DNA of 64,000 nucleotides, taken from NCBI GenBank assembly GCA_027604685.1, contig JADHYX010000023.1, positions 42,532 to 106,531 of the forward strand. Direction: 5' to 3'. The position numbers and the translations under genes were made by a program. The DNA is from Lobulomyces angularis. Its lineage: Eukaryota > Chytridiomycota > Chytridiomycetes > Lobulomycetales > Lobulomycetaceae. Below are positions 11,300 to 28,200 of this stretch, piece after piece; the stretch's first letter is position 1; each line of letters opens with the position of its first letter. Below the pieces are notes generated by a model. The model was not told the origin of the DNA, did not search any database, and saw only the letters and a program-made list of their open reading frames with translations.

Positions 11300-11567
11300 T
11301 GGAAAGATTTTAAATTTTTTTGTGCAAATGCTTTATGGTTGGTTTAAAATTTTTATCACTTTTTCAAAAAAAATTGGAAAATTAGATCAAAGTAAAAATT
11401 GCTCTACCTCAAATGTTTTTTTAAGTAACAAGTTTTAATGCAGTGCTAAAAGTTTATCTCTACTATTCTAGAAAACAATTGGAAATCTATTTTTTTTTTA
11501 TAAAATACAACATACAGTTATAAAAATTTCAGACCATAACTAAAAAGTACTTTATAACGACTACCAA

Positions 11568-14500
11568 TTATTTATTTTTTTTTTCTCTAGCACAGCTCTT
11601 CTTCTTTTTCTCACCAATAGTAATCAAAGAACTTTTTTCTTTGGTTGAACTACCTTTGTAGGTAACTTGATTTGATCCTTTAAACTTTTTGCCTTTTTCA
11701 GAAATCGAGCTGCAACCAACTGATACTATCTTTTCCTTTTCAATTTCTTCCATTTCAATTTTCGTTTTTCTTTCCAATTGGTTTTGTAACACTATTTCAT
11801 CGGGTTTTGTACAAATCGACATAGGAAGTGGTAACTCAACTTTTTTTTCCTCATTTTGAAGTCGTGGCTCTCTACTTCCATCTTCTTTTAATCCCAACGA
11901 ATTAATTGGTAAACTACTGGGAACTGATAGTCCATCCTTCTCTTCGTTAATCTGAAATTCCGCATCCTTTTTTAATATATTTAGTAAAAGATTTTCAAAA
12001 AAAAAATTGCTACATACACAATCATCCAAAGGCTCTGCAAAGATTTTTTTATCTTTGAATTCAAACTGAAAAAGAATTTTTATTTTATTGTTAATAATAG
12101 AATAATTAATAAAAGAAAAAAATGAACCATTTTCTTCGTATCTTCAGGATCTGTTGAATACAATTTTTTTCTATCAAAAGCAATATCTGGTTTCTTAAAG
12201 TCGTTGGGTGTGAAGGTAAAATTTGCATGCAGTAATTCAAAATCTTTCTGGGTGATTTTAAATTCCTTTTTCTCATTGGCTAAATCTATTTTATAAAAGG
12301 TCAATATTCAAACAGTAATAAGTAAATACCCAAATTGTTCCCAACTTTTTTGTTTGCGATAGGGTGAAACTGGTTATTTACATTGTTGAGTGTGCTGCCA
12401 TACAAATCCTCATGTAATCCATTATTGTTAATAATGTCTCCCCAATAACTACTTGTTCTGCTTCTTCTGAATTGATCAAAATCATTTGAGTTAGTGGTAG
12501 TGTCTGAAATTCCATTTTCAACGGAAGACATATCCATAATACTTCCTTCTGTGCTTTTAACAGAATATGTTGATGTTTCCTCTGTCGCATAAAGGATAGT
12601 GGATGATTTTCGTAAAGGCAAATTGTTTTCCTTCACATTTTCTTTTTGCTTGGGTAACACTTTGTTCTCTTTATTTTTTAAAATCAGTCCTTCTTCCTTG
12701 AGAAGATTGTTTAAATTCATCCATTGTGGGGAAAAGTCGGCTCTCATTACAGTAAAGTTATTATTATTATTTAAAGAGTCTTTCGTGTTCTTTTTTTGAC
12801 TACTATTGCTAGCGGAAGTAGGGAAACCTGTATTGCCAAAATTTACCCCACCAACTCCAAAAAAGTTTGAAGTTTTTAAGTATGGGGATGTATTTCCTGT
12901 GCTCCTGGGAGAAGCGGTGAGAACGTCTTCTTCATACAAAGAACTAACAGCTTTTTCGCTACCACTACCCTTGCCACCAAATTGCGTTAATAATTTCAAC
13001 TGCCTTAATCCTTCTTTTCTTAATCTTTTCATTTCTTCGTCTTCCTCCTCTGCGTTTTCGTCATCTAATAAAAATACTCTATCATCCACCTCCAATTCTT
13101 CATCATCTGCTTTACTTGTTTTGCTAGCACTTAAAATATCAGAAAACGCACTAGAGTTGGATGACAATCTACGTGGTCTACTTCTTGGAGACTTTGCTGG
13201 TGGTGTAACCACTTCCCTTTCATTCCAGTCAACTCGGTAAGTACCAAAGTCGTTATGATGCTTGGAAACTACTGAACTTGAGTGTGTCTCAGAAGCTTCT
13301 ACTTCAGTGTTTGTATAGCGGGTTGCTTTCTTCAATAAAGTCTCACTAATCATAAATTCGGAAATTGGGGAAGTCACCTCAGTCTCATTTCTTAACATTG
13401 ATGATGCAATGTTACTACTAGCGTAAAATGGGACCGCAAATAAAGGAGATTCAGCAGATGTGGAGTTATAAGCGTTATCATAAAGTTTGTGCGGAGGGGC
13501 AACGTGATGATGGAACTGCAATTTAGCAGGCGGAATTGGTTTTTTTGTTGGTGATATAGATCTGTTTTTTCGCGCAGTGGAGCTCTTTTGTGGAGAAGGA
13601 GATCTTTCTTTTAAAAAATTGGGACTTGCATATCTTTTGCTAGGGCTTATCGACCTTGAAGTTCTCCTCTGATCCGATTTCTCTGCTTCTACAGTATATG
13701 AAGAATGGTTATTATGAACTTTTTCTAAGTGTTGGCCACTTTGTTTCTCTGTGTTGGTATTTTCTTCTGAAGACCTTTGCTGTGTTATTTTACCATCTGA
13801 AGAAACTACAATCCTATTTTTCTCTTGAACTATGGATTGAATTTTAGTTTTTGGAGTCTAAAATAAAAAAATAAAAAAAAAAAAAAGAAATATTTTAACA
13901 ACTTACTTCGGCTACATCTTTCTCAAGTTTCCAAATTTTGTAGTCATTATAAAAATACCACCATTTGTTAAATAGATCCAATTTAATTTCAGTGTCCTCC
14001 TCATCAATTCTAAAAAAAAGTAAAAAAATTGTTAATTTAAATATATGAAGTTACTTAGGAGGGGGAGATTTCCAAGGCTTACTGCTACCAATAAAATGTA
14101 CTATACTAATTTTGCTGGAATATTTTACATATGCAGGCAGGTAAGAATAAGATGCAGTTGGAGTAACATTAAAAGTAAATGGAAGTCTAGTTGAGACTGG
14201 AATCCCTGAAATTTTTTCACCACTGCCCCAAGAAGAAAAAAATGAATTTAGGATACCTTGATCACCACCTGTAAAATGTTCAAATTTTACAAATTAAACA
14301 ACAGAAATATATCAAAATTTTATACCATCAAAACTTCCGCACGCTTTAGCATGTTCAATTAATTGATTATATATATCGTTATTAGGTTTTAACACAAAAA
14401 CGCCAGAGTTAAAACAATCTGGCCAGCCAATATCTAAAGTTTTATAAAAAAATTAAAATGAGTACGAGAAGCAAAGAAAAAATTTTAATTAAACCTGGAG

Positions 14501-14891
14501 CAGCAGCAAAAACAGCTTTATTGTCTTCGTTCAAGTATTCAAAAATCCCGTCCACATTTCTTAATACAATCGTATCTGCGTCAAGAAAACATAATTTATC
14601 GAAATTTTCAAAGAGATTTTTATTCCAGCAGTAAAGTTTGGTGAAAGTAACATCCAATTCTTCTCTACCCAACAAAGCTAAATTTTCTTTATCAACAGAT
14701 CTAAATAATGGTACAGGTATAACTAGATCGAATGAAGCATATAAGATAGTAATTGAATAATTTGATAGGGTTTCAGGTGTATATAAGACAACTTTTTTAT
14801 ATTTTGTTCCTGACCTCCTCAGCGAATGACACAGTGTGAGTGCTCCATTTAAATAGGAATCAGATGTCAACAAAGTTATAAATCCATTCAT
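11568..14891 (-). CDS. Glycogenin-type glucosyltransferase (GT8) with very long C-terminal tail
   Basis: The N-terminal third matches glycogenin, the self-glucosylating primer of glycogen synthesis in the cytosol: [17 protein letters not shown] at the start, VTFTKLYCW, the metal-binding DxD in [44 protein letters not shown] with the Tyr region used for self-glucosylation, and [10 protein letters not shown]. Spliced downstream is a low-complexity tail several hundred residues long, with SR-like segments ([11 protein letters not shown]), proline-rich pieces and acidic runs. [10 protein letters not shown] segment contains an RVxF-like match to protein phosphatase 1 docking motifs. Fungal glycogenins often carry long tails that contact glycogen synthase, but this one is long. 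The catalytic call is firm. The last exons rest on reading-frame continuity. Confidence 0.88.
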
Positions 14892-15159
14892 TTTTGTTTA
14901 AGTTTTATTTTTTTGTCAGCTAATATTAGTTTTATATTATCATCAATTTTTGAGTCACATATACAATCGAACCTTAATCTGAGGCCGATGCAGGCGATAA
15001 AGATCACAAAATTTGATACATTATGCAAATATTAGTTATTCAAATACAGCGATATTTAAGAAGAATTACTTAGCTATAATTTTATTAATAAAAATATAGT
15101 TTTTTTATCAAAATGATTCAACTTTTTATCCCAATTTTTTTATCACCAATAAACTCAGA

Positions 15160-16226
15160 ATGATAAAAAATATTCACATATTAGGTTCAGGGAGTATTGG
15201 ATTTATAATTGGAAAGGCGTTGTCTTATTCAAAAATCTCTTCAACTTACTTAATTAAAGATTCTAAACCAAAATTTTCTTCCTTTCAAATTAACGGCAGT
15301 ACTTTTGAAACCAATTCTGAGTACATTAATGAAAGTAATGATGCAATTTCTCATTTATTTATTTCCACAAAAGCTTATGATACAGTACCTGCTATCCGGA
15401 GTGTTTTTCATAGGCTTTCCCTTAATTCTGTGATTATACTAGTAAGTAATTCATCCCTTTTTTTGTTTAATGTTAGAGTTCCAAAGGTTCAGAATGGATT
15501 GCTAGGTGTGCAGGATGAATTGCAAAAGTCTTTTACAGAATTGCCCAAATTAGTGTTTTCAAGGTACATTAAATTAGTTCTCAATCACAACTTAAGACAA
15601 TTATTCTTAGTACAACTTTAGGTGGTTATAAGAGTAAAGATTTGGTTGTTAATCAAACTGGTTGCTCAGGATTGAGTTATTTTAACATCAAAAATGCAGA
15701 TTGTAGAACTCGAGAATTACTAATTGGCTTAAAATGCTTAAATCCTGTGTTGTTTGATGGAAATTCCATTTTGGAAGATTTAAAATTTCGAAACCTTTTG
15801 ATTCAAAAACTTCACATCAATAGTTGCATTAACCCTTTGACTACAATTTCGAACTGTTTAAACGGCGAACTGTTAAACAATGAAAGAAACGCAAAACTTA
15901 TAATAGAGTTAACGAAAGAAAATGAGAAAATATTTAAACTTTATTTTGCTGGTAAGGAAAATGGCTTAAATGAAGTTCAAAATAAAGAACTAGAGGACAT
16001 TTTTACATTTAAAAACTTAAGTAATGCAGTGTATAGTACGTTAAATGTGACTAAAAACAATAAGAGTTCAATGTTGCAAGATTTTTTGAAAATGAAAAAA
16101 ACAGAAATTGATTATTTAAATTTGTATATTGTCAAACTTGGTATTCGTGTTGGCATTGATGCGAAGAATAATAAATTAGTTTATGAAATGTTTAGAGAAA
16201 AAGAAGGCCAAAGTTTAAGGAAATAA
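15160..16226 (+). CDS. Ketopantoate reductase-like NADP-dependent dehydrogenase (PanE/ApbA family)
   Basis: The N-terminus is a Rossmann fold: NIHILGSGSIGFIIGKALS, with the GxGxxG dinucleotide motif. A first intron removal gives VIILVQNGLLGVQDEL, typical of the family's LLQNG.G segment. A second gives STTLGGYKSKDLVVNQTG. The C-terminal half contains LHINSCINPLTTISNCLNGE and NKSSMLQDFLKMKKTEID, matching the substrate-side motif with its conserved Lys, Asn and Ser-x-x-Asp residues. The family reduces 2-dehydropantoate to pantoate for coenzyme A synthesis. Fungi also carry paralogues with other oxo-acid substrates, so the exact substrate is not proven. The start ATG directly precedes the Rossmann strand. 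It is divergently transcribed from glycogenin. Confidence 0.82.
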
Positions 16227-16341
16227 TAGCATGGATTGTGTCAATTGAAATATAATAGAATTAAAAAATAAATTAACTTTTCTTAACAATACATAAATTT
16301 TTTTTTTTTTTTTTAAACCCTGAGTAAAAAATTAAAACAAT

Positions 16342-16979
16342 ATGAAAATTTCAACCTCATTAATCTTTGTTCTATCTTCTTTACTTAATTTGGTTATCTC
16401 TGCTGACGGTGTATGTCAACCTACTGGTAATAGATGGATTCATATAAAGTATTAATTTTTTATTGGAAGGCTGCCATGGTGTTTACACTAACTGCAGGAA
16501 AGTTGCAAGAGCTCGCGATAATGACTGCAATAGCACTTCTTCTGATAATCATCGGGTATTATTAATTAACAACTTATTTTTAAACTTAATTGTTTACCTC
16601 CAGTATTATCCTTGTTACCAAGTTCTAGATCCGGGCTTATGTCGTATGCAAGCTGATGGTGAATGCGCATGGTCCGTAAACTCCACCTTTTCTGACTGTT
16701 TAGCAAAGTAAGGATTCGACAAGTTTCATGCATTTTTAACTCAAAACATTATTCATCTGTTAATTTACTTCTAGATATGACTCAGAAGAACAGCTAAACT
16801 CAACTGATGTTATTTACATCAATACTACAGAAGAATTTTCAGAAACACCTGCAACTCGAACTTCTTCTGTTATGAACAGCGAAGGGACTGGGTTAAGCCA
16901 AGTTAGCAACGCAATTGCAGAAAAAACTGGCAACTTTCTATTACTTACCGTTTTGTCCATGATACTAATGAACCTCTAA
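16342..16979 (+). CDS. Secreted Cys-rich protein, GPI-anchor candidate
   Basis: Four exons join to a protein with an N-terminal signal peptide (MKISTSLIFVLSSLLNLVIS, cleavage near SADG). A compact Cys-rich module follows: GVCQPTGCHGVYTNC, NDCNS, YYPCYQV, GLCRM, GECAWS, FSDCLAK, giving nine or more Cys. A Ser/Thr-rich stalk then leads to a C-terminal hydrophobic run (FLLLTVLSMILMNL) with no cytoplasmic tail, the layout of a GPI-anchored surface protein. I do not recognise the module. It may be an adhesin or host-interaction protein, but that is inference. Junction phases are consistent (PTG/CHG, NHR/YYP, LAK/YDS). Confidence 0.72.
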
Positions 16980-17288
16980 ACTTTAGTTATCTTTTTTTTT
17001 TTTTTTGTTTTAAGTTAATAATGTTTTAGTTTTTTAATTAAAATGACCTCTTTACGGCTTTAAAAAATGCTAATAAAATTTTATTTATTTACTCAATCTG
17101 TTACTGACGTTTAAATTAAAAACTTAATTACAGGTATTTTTCTAACCAATATTCGATTTATTATCCTAAGTAATTTAAAAGTTAATTCATCGATTGCAAA
17201 GTGTACTTTTATGACGCAGAAAGTGGAGAAGTGCCTCATTTCTATAAATTTTGACTTTTAAGTTACATACTTTCACAACCCATAGTTA
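16980..17288. other. Intergenic, no gene seen
   Basis: AT-rich spacer between the Cys-rich surface protein and the sirtuin, including a poly-T run near 16992. It probably holds the 3' end of one and the promoter of the other. Confidence 0.4.
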
Positions 17289-19213
<1,925 letters not shown>

Positions 19214-19341
19214 AAAAATTTATTTTAATTGGACTATTATTTATAAGTAAGATAGAATATAAGTATTTTTAAATATTTCCAATTAGATGCAAAACTATTT
19301 GAATTTTAAAAACATATTGAGGTTTTCTTAAGAACAATATA

Positions 19342-20563
19342 TTATTCGTTGACTTTGCCAAAATAATCCAATGGTTTTCTAAAAAAATATTAAATTAGAA
19401 ATGTAAGTTCTTTAACAACTCTAATTGTTTTTACTTGGTGTCAATAGTCGATCCACCTTTTTTCCAACCAATAGGACATACTTCCCCATGTTTATCGGCA
19501 TACTGAAATGCTGATAAAAATTTATTTACAAAATAAAATTTATAAAAATTACCTTCCACTAAACGGAGTAATTCATCAATATTTCTACCAACCTTAAATT
19601 AAAATGCATAAGAAAAAAATCAAAAAGAATATAAAAAAATATTACAGGTAGATCATTAATGGTTATTTGACGCACAACTTGATTTGGATCAATTACTATT
19701 ATTTAACGGCATTAATTATTTAAAATATATATTTTCATATTATACTAAAAGTTCCTCTTGCAGCCACTCCTGCTTCTCTAAGCAAAACACCATAACTCAA
19801 AGAAATTTTTTTATTTATATCAGATATTAACGGAATCTTCATTTCCCCTAACCCACCTTCTTTTCTTGGTTGGTTAATCCAAGCTAGATGGGAAAATTTA
19901 CTAGAAAAATTATACAAATTCAATATCATATTAGCAACACAACTAAAAAGGAATGTATAGCGAAATGTTACCTGTCCACGGAACAACCCAACACTTGAGC
20001 ATCTAACTGTTCAAACTCGTTACTTCTTTCAGACTATATTTTTAATCATAAAAAAAAATGATATTAAAATTATCCCTTTAAATTTAGTTTTATTTTCTTA
20101 TTGGTTGCAGTTATTTTCATAATTTTATTATACTTACGAAAGCAATGATTTCAGTTGGACAAACAAAAGTGAAATCTAGGGGATAAAAGAATAAGACAAC
20201 CCATTTCCCTTTATAATCACTAAGGGAAACATCTTTAAATTCTTTATTCTGTAAAACAAAAATGAAAAATGAAAAAAGTTAAACTTGAAACTTACCACAA
20301 CAGCTGGAGCTGTAAAAAGAGGAGCTGGCTTTGTTACTCTAGCTAAGAAAAAAAAGTTAAATGAGAGAGAAGTTTATAAATATTAGAGAAAAAGATGGAT
20401 GAAACATGTTAAAATTTCCACCTTGCACAAAGCTACCATTTGTTATAGATCGCTTAAATGATTGATTTAAACGAGAGCTTGATCTCAACACATTTAATGG
20501 TACATTACGGTTTAATTGACCTGATAAGAGTAGAGTTTTTTTTAAAAAATTGGAATTAAACAT
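19342..20563 (-). CDS. Mitochondrial 2-Cys peroxiredoxin
   Basis: The first exon encodes a basic, Ser/Asn-rich leader without acidic residues ([20 protein letters not shown]), a likely mitochondrial presequence. After splicing come [10 protein letters not shown], the peroxidatic Cys in [28 protein letters not shown] (typical two-Cys loop), a [15 protein letters not shown] stretch, [17 protein letters not shown], the resolving Cys in HGEVCPIGW, and a C-terminal helix ending DYFGKVNE. It reduces hydrogen peroxide with thioredoxin-derived electrons, like PRDX3. The GGLG motif and the C-terminal tail ending in a YF-type motif are features of peroxiredoxins sensitive to over-oxidation. Confidence 0.92.
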
Positions 20564-21130
20564 TATTGAAATATTTTTTTTTATTTTTTGAACAATTCAT
20601 TAAACTCAAAGTTCAATTGTAGTAGAAACTATGAAACTATGGTAACAATACTTAATTATAGCTTTTTTTTGAATATGGTCGTAATTATATTACAGAAGTT
20701 GAAACTTCTTAATTCATTGAATCCGTTTAATTGTTCTATTAATTGAATTACAAAATTGAAAACTACCTGATTCAATAACAAGAATTATTTGCACAATAAT
20801 CCTATCATATACATTGATGATATAGAAATTTTTATTTTTGTTCCTTTTTATTTTTTTTTTATTACGATTTAACGGTACTGTGGTAAAGAATAACAGTTTT
20901 TATACAAATGATATAAATATTTATAAAGTTATAAATTATTCTCAATATCGATATATTTTTTTAAGTAGTATGGTGCAAAATTAAGAATTTTTTTTTAATA
21001 AAAAAAAATAAAACAACTAATTGCTTTCATCAAGACAAGTATACTAAAGAAACATAGAAAAAAATCTAAATTAATTTTAACTAAACCAAAATTATCATAA
21101 AAAACCAAATAAAAACTTAAAAATGAATGG
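20564..21130. other. Intergenic, no gene seen
   Basis: AT-rich region upstream of the peroxiredoxin start and downstream of the DLD stop. It contains A/T runs only. Confidence 0.4.
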
Positions 21131-23216
<2,086 letters not shown>

Positions 23217-23392
23217 TAAGATGTATAGATCTAATTGCTGTAGATATGAGAATTTAAAAAAAAAAAAAAAAAAAGAAACCAAAATTCTGTCAGATGTCTT
23301 TGCATTGTAAAACAACAGAGAATATTGTCATCTAATTCATATTCCTTTTTTTAGTAGAACGAATCTTTCTTCATATCCATAAAAATTTTTCA

Positions 23393-24912
23393 ATGCTCTC
23401 TGAAGTTAGAATAAATGCTCAAGAAAAACGTAACTACCTGAATTCTGTAAAAACTTCTTTAGAAAAAGAGGTAATTTCAAATTCGAAAAATCAAAGTAGT
23501 CTTTCACTTTTGAGGGCTTTTAAAAAAAACTTGAAAAATACCATTTTGAATGACAACAATTACGAAGAAAAAGAAAAAATTTCAATTTTAAATCATTTAG
23601 ATATTCTGCTTTTAAGTAATTTAAAAACAAGTATAAATTATAACATAGATTTATACAATCGAAGAAAAATTTTTTTACAAAGAAATTTTTCTCACAAAAA
23701 CAAAGTATTTATATCCAATGAAAGGCTTAACAAAATGAATAACGAACTTAATACAAGCTGGAAAGAAATTTTAAAGAATCTTGAGGCGAGAATAGATGTA
23801 AATAGGTTATCGTTAGAAGAAGACCTAAAGAAAAAGAAGGGTGAACTCGAAATTGAACTGAATGGTAAGCTAATTTTTTTCCAGTTGTCCCATATTATGA
23901 ATTGCAACAATTTTATTTAGTTCTTGATGCCATTATCACGAATGATGAGCAAAAAATGGAAAATACAACTGATTTATTTTTTAAACTGAAAAGAAATTTT
24001 TTTTCAGCGACGCATGACACATATCATAATTTAATGAAAGGATGGATAAATATTGATTTTGCGCACTTCGAAAAGGATTGTAATTTTCAAATAAAAAAGT
24101 TGCAAGAAATCGAAAAATTAAAGCAAGATATGATTTTGCAAGGGTTGAAAGTGTTGCCTGATACTCTATATTATTTAGTTAAAGCAATTTTTGCAAATAG
24201 ATACAGCGGAGACAAAGATGTTAGCTATGATGAAATCAATTCTTTGAAAACGATTCTAAAAAAATTTCCTCCCCAGACAGTTCCTAGAGATTTTGAATAT
24301 ATTAGTTGCCTTCTTGAAATTATGTTTTTAATAAAAAAGGAAAAGGAAAGCTTTGTGTTGTTGAGTCATAATTTAAGTGTTTTTAAAAATTTCGAAAGTT
24401 TTGATGAGAGCGAATTGAGTTACGGGGATGATGCCACGAAAAAGAATATTGCTGAAAAATTAAAAAAGAATTATGATGCTTTTAAGAAAGAAAAATTAAT
24501 TTACTTGAGATTTCTGAAAGGACTGAGTTTCTCCAAAGGAGGATCGCGTTTTAGTTTAAACAAGTATTACTATTTTTTATTGAATAAGGAAGTATTACCC
24601 AACAAAAACATAAAAAATGCAGAGGTTAACATATTTGAGGATGAGGAGGAATTTAATGAATATTTTTTATATTGCGCTTACAATATGTTGGTGGATGGTG
24701 GCTATTCTTTTGCTTGGAATTTGTTTGAGAATGGAAAATTTGACAGTAACTTATTTTGCTTAGAAGTCTTATGTGAAATATTTGTTGCACGTAATGCGAA
24801 GTTGGGGTCTTTTAGAAGAGACTTTTATCTGGAGAAGCTGAACACTAAGTTAAGAAGTTTCGGGCTGTCGTTTAATGTTGCGAAAAATATGATTGAAAAT
24901 TTACCAGAATAA
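23393..24912 (+). CDS. Unknown helical protein
   Basis: Two exons, 23393-23864 and 23921-24912, join at ELN/VLDAIITND over a 56-base intron. The product is rich in Lys, Glu, Asn and Leu with long helical stretches (LEARIDVNRLSLEEDLKKKK) and no signal peptide or membrane segment. The C-terminal part has recurring hydrophobic patterns like a helical repeat or tethering-complex subunit (YYLVKAIFANRY, EYISCLLEIMFLIKKEKES). I do not recognise the family. The long open frames and clean splice support a real gene. Confidence 0.6.
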
Positions 24913-25228
24913 TTAACCATACTTCAATTTATAGAGGAATGTATAATTTCAATTTTCATTTTTACTTCATTAATTTTATACCTAAAAGAATTACTTTCAT
25001 TTCTAGATTTTGCAAATTTATATAAAATTAGTGTTTAGCAAAAAATGAATCTTTGTTAATTTTAGAGGTGATATGATTTTTTATGTTGCCTTAAGCGCAA
25101 AGTCTAAAATTTTAATAAAATTGCATACAGCATTAGAACTCCAATTTTTTTTACTGGTTTAATTTTTATTACTATTCTTTTTATATACAATTAATAAAAT
25201 AAATACTTCAGAAAAAGTGTAAATATAC
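24913..25228. other. Convergent 3' spacer, no gene seen
   Basis: AT-rich sequence between the convergent ends of the helical-protein gene and the K+ channel gene. Confidence 0.4.
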
Positions 25229-28200
25229 TTAAGAGGATTTTTTCAATACATAAATCATATCTGATTCTTTCAATAAACAGCTTGGAACTGGATTTGTGTA
25301 AATAAAAGGTAAAATGTTGTCCCAATCTAGATCAGGTTGTCTGTATAATGCAATCGGTATAATCCTATAATTTAATTGCAAAAAATATTAATTTAATTCT
25401 TGTTTATTTGTACCCGTGTTTCGCCAAATAATGATATGCATCACGAAAAGTAGAATTCTATAAAAAAATAACATGGATACAGATGACAATTATGATTTTT
25501 TAGTACCTCAAATCCAGTTGGAACTTTAATTGAACCCAAAAAACTAGCTTCACAATTAAAAATTTTTTCTAAATGCAAATCCTTTTCATATTTCAAACCA
25601 CAAAACAGTTTGAAAATGTCCAAGATAGAATCATTTTGAAATGTCTAAGAAAATAATAAATTTCAAAGAGGAAAAGTACTTACCTGAAATAAAATTGATT
25701 CTAACGTTGCTCCAACAACAACAGCGCCATTTGCAAAAACTGGACTGTAGTAATATTCAAGACTGCTACTATTCTTAATTTTTTCCGTCTTGTTCACAAA
25801 TTTCTTCGCAAAATTTTTTTTACGTAATTTTTGGAAATTTTTGGCTGTCTTTTCCACCGGTTTTAAAAATTTTATGTGTTGTCTTCTTTGTAGTTCGGTT
25901 ATCAATATTTTAGATTTTAATGAATTTTCTGGGTCAACTGTTAAATTGTAAATTAAGTGATTCACCATCAATGCTTCAGTATCTATAAACTTTTCCATCT
26001 CTTCTAAATCGTCAATGTGGCCTGAACTGGAAAAATTAATAACTACAACTTTTTCGCACTTTATTAACCCTATCGCAAAAAATATATAAAATATAAAAAA
26101 GTAAAATATAAAAAAGGAAAATTAATGATACCAGCATTTAATAAATCCTTTTTCGATAAAGGGTCACCTTTAATAAAAAAAAGTTGTGGAAAACTTCTAT
26201 ATGAATCAAACTGAGTTTGAGTTGGTAATTCAGGGGATAATACAACAATTGGTTTAAATCTTTTTTCATTTAAATGTGCCGCACTAAAATTTAATTAATA
26301 AATTAAAAAAAATTAATTTTTTTTTACCGAAGCGTACATAAAAACTTAAATATATCGTAATCAAAAGTGAGCACTAAAATAAAGTTTTCTAAATTGCATG
26401 AATCCAAAACTGAGTATTTCAGATCTACAGTAGGATTTTTCAACAAATGACAAAGTGGGCCCTTTGTCTCAGTGCCTGGTACCAACGGAGAATTTATGTA
26501 AAGGTCATCGTTTTGCCCAACTTTAGGAAATATAAAAGATCCAGCTTCAACCGAAAATGTTTGAGATTTTGTTAATCCTCTGGCCAAAGTTGCAGAGCTT
26601 TGCTCTATACCATCATCAGACTTCGTAAAAGATTTTAAGAAATCTAAAGCAGTCTACAAGATTTTAAAAATAAAAAAAGAAAAAAAAAATCAAAAATACC
26701 AATTCACTTATTTTATAAATGATAGACTCATTCTGAGCGATAAATATTAATACATCACCTTTTTTGAACCTGTATGATATGCCTAAAAAATTAATTAAAA
26801 GTTTCTTAAGTAAAGAAAAAAAAATTACCAGGATTTAGCATTGTAAGAGAGGCTCCGAATTTATATGAAACTGTTTTGACTGCGAATAAAATCACTTGAA
26901 ATTCCTTGTATAAATACCAGGAAATTTCGGTAAAAATTTCACCAACGAATAAGTCGTTAACAGTGGAGCTATAAATTTCATTACCGCTACCATCTCCTGT
27001 TGAAAAAAGTAAAAATATTATTCAATAAAAAATTGAAATTACCGTATTGTGCTTGCCACACTTGTTCATAACGTGGATATGGAGAGGTTTGATTCAGTAG
27101 ATTATTAAAGAGTGTAGAAGTTCCGGGATACAGGGTAGTATATCCAAGAATTGCCTGCTTTAACTCGTTCAAGCAAATAGTTGCTGTAGTACTTTGTTCT
27201 AAATAGCTTTCAGTCTCTGGTAACATGGTGTAGACGTAAAGCGGAGTTTCTGGAGAAAAAGTATCAATCGCCCAAGCACTAAAAGAATGGTAAAAGCTAA
27301 AATATAAAAAAAATTTTACCGCAAGGTATTTTGTTCGTCTTCTTTTTTATATTGCGCAGATCTGTTGGAAAGTATAAATACTGCGGAAGCATGGTTTACT
27401 TGCAGTCGTTCCAAATCATCTCTATTTAAAGAACAACCAGTAAAATATTTTACTTTTTCCTTAATTTGTGTATTGTTTAACAACGCAATAATTTTTTGGG
27501 ATGGTTCCTCTCTCATCAAAAAAACCACTTTGTTTTTGAGGACAGTGTCTTTATGGAAAAAAACTGCTAGTATATCTTTCATTCTGTCAGGGCTATCATG
27601 TTTTCCGATTACTACAATGAAGTCAGTTGAACCTCTACAAAAAAAATTTAACTAGAATTTTCATATATAGAAACCTAGAGTATGCCCCTCCTCCTTTTTT
27701 ATCCATGGCTAATGTATCAACCACCTCAGATACTAAACAATACGTTAATTAATAAAAAAAAACGGAAAGTAACAACAAACCTAAACCAGGAATTATTCCA
27801 AGAGAAACAATAATTAAGCAGCATACAGTAATTCTGCCAGGAATAGAGACAGGTGCTAAATCGCCGTACCCTACAGTCTAACAATATTTAACCAACAAAA
27901 AAATTATAATATTAAATACCGATATTGTGATAACAGTAAAATAAAAAGAATCCATCAAGTCCAAAGACCTGTATGGGTAAAACTGAGAATCTGGTGGTTG
28001 AAAATTAGATTCAAACTAAAAATTAAATTTAAGGTATTGCAGGTGAAAAAAATTCACTTTACATAATTAAATAGACACATAAATACATATAATACTGTCC
28101 AAACAGTAAAAATTAAAATTGCCAACTTTTCTTTTAAAGCTGAAAGATTAAAGAAAACACCCTAGAAACAAAAACAAAATTTAATGTTTCTAATACATAT

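Noticed and set aside
12599..13240. Plus-strand open frames over the glycogenin tail
   Set aside because: They are antisense to the spliced glycogenin exons and are rich in Ser/Leu as expected from the reverse of an acidic, Ser-rich tail.
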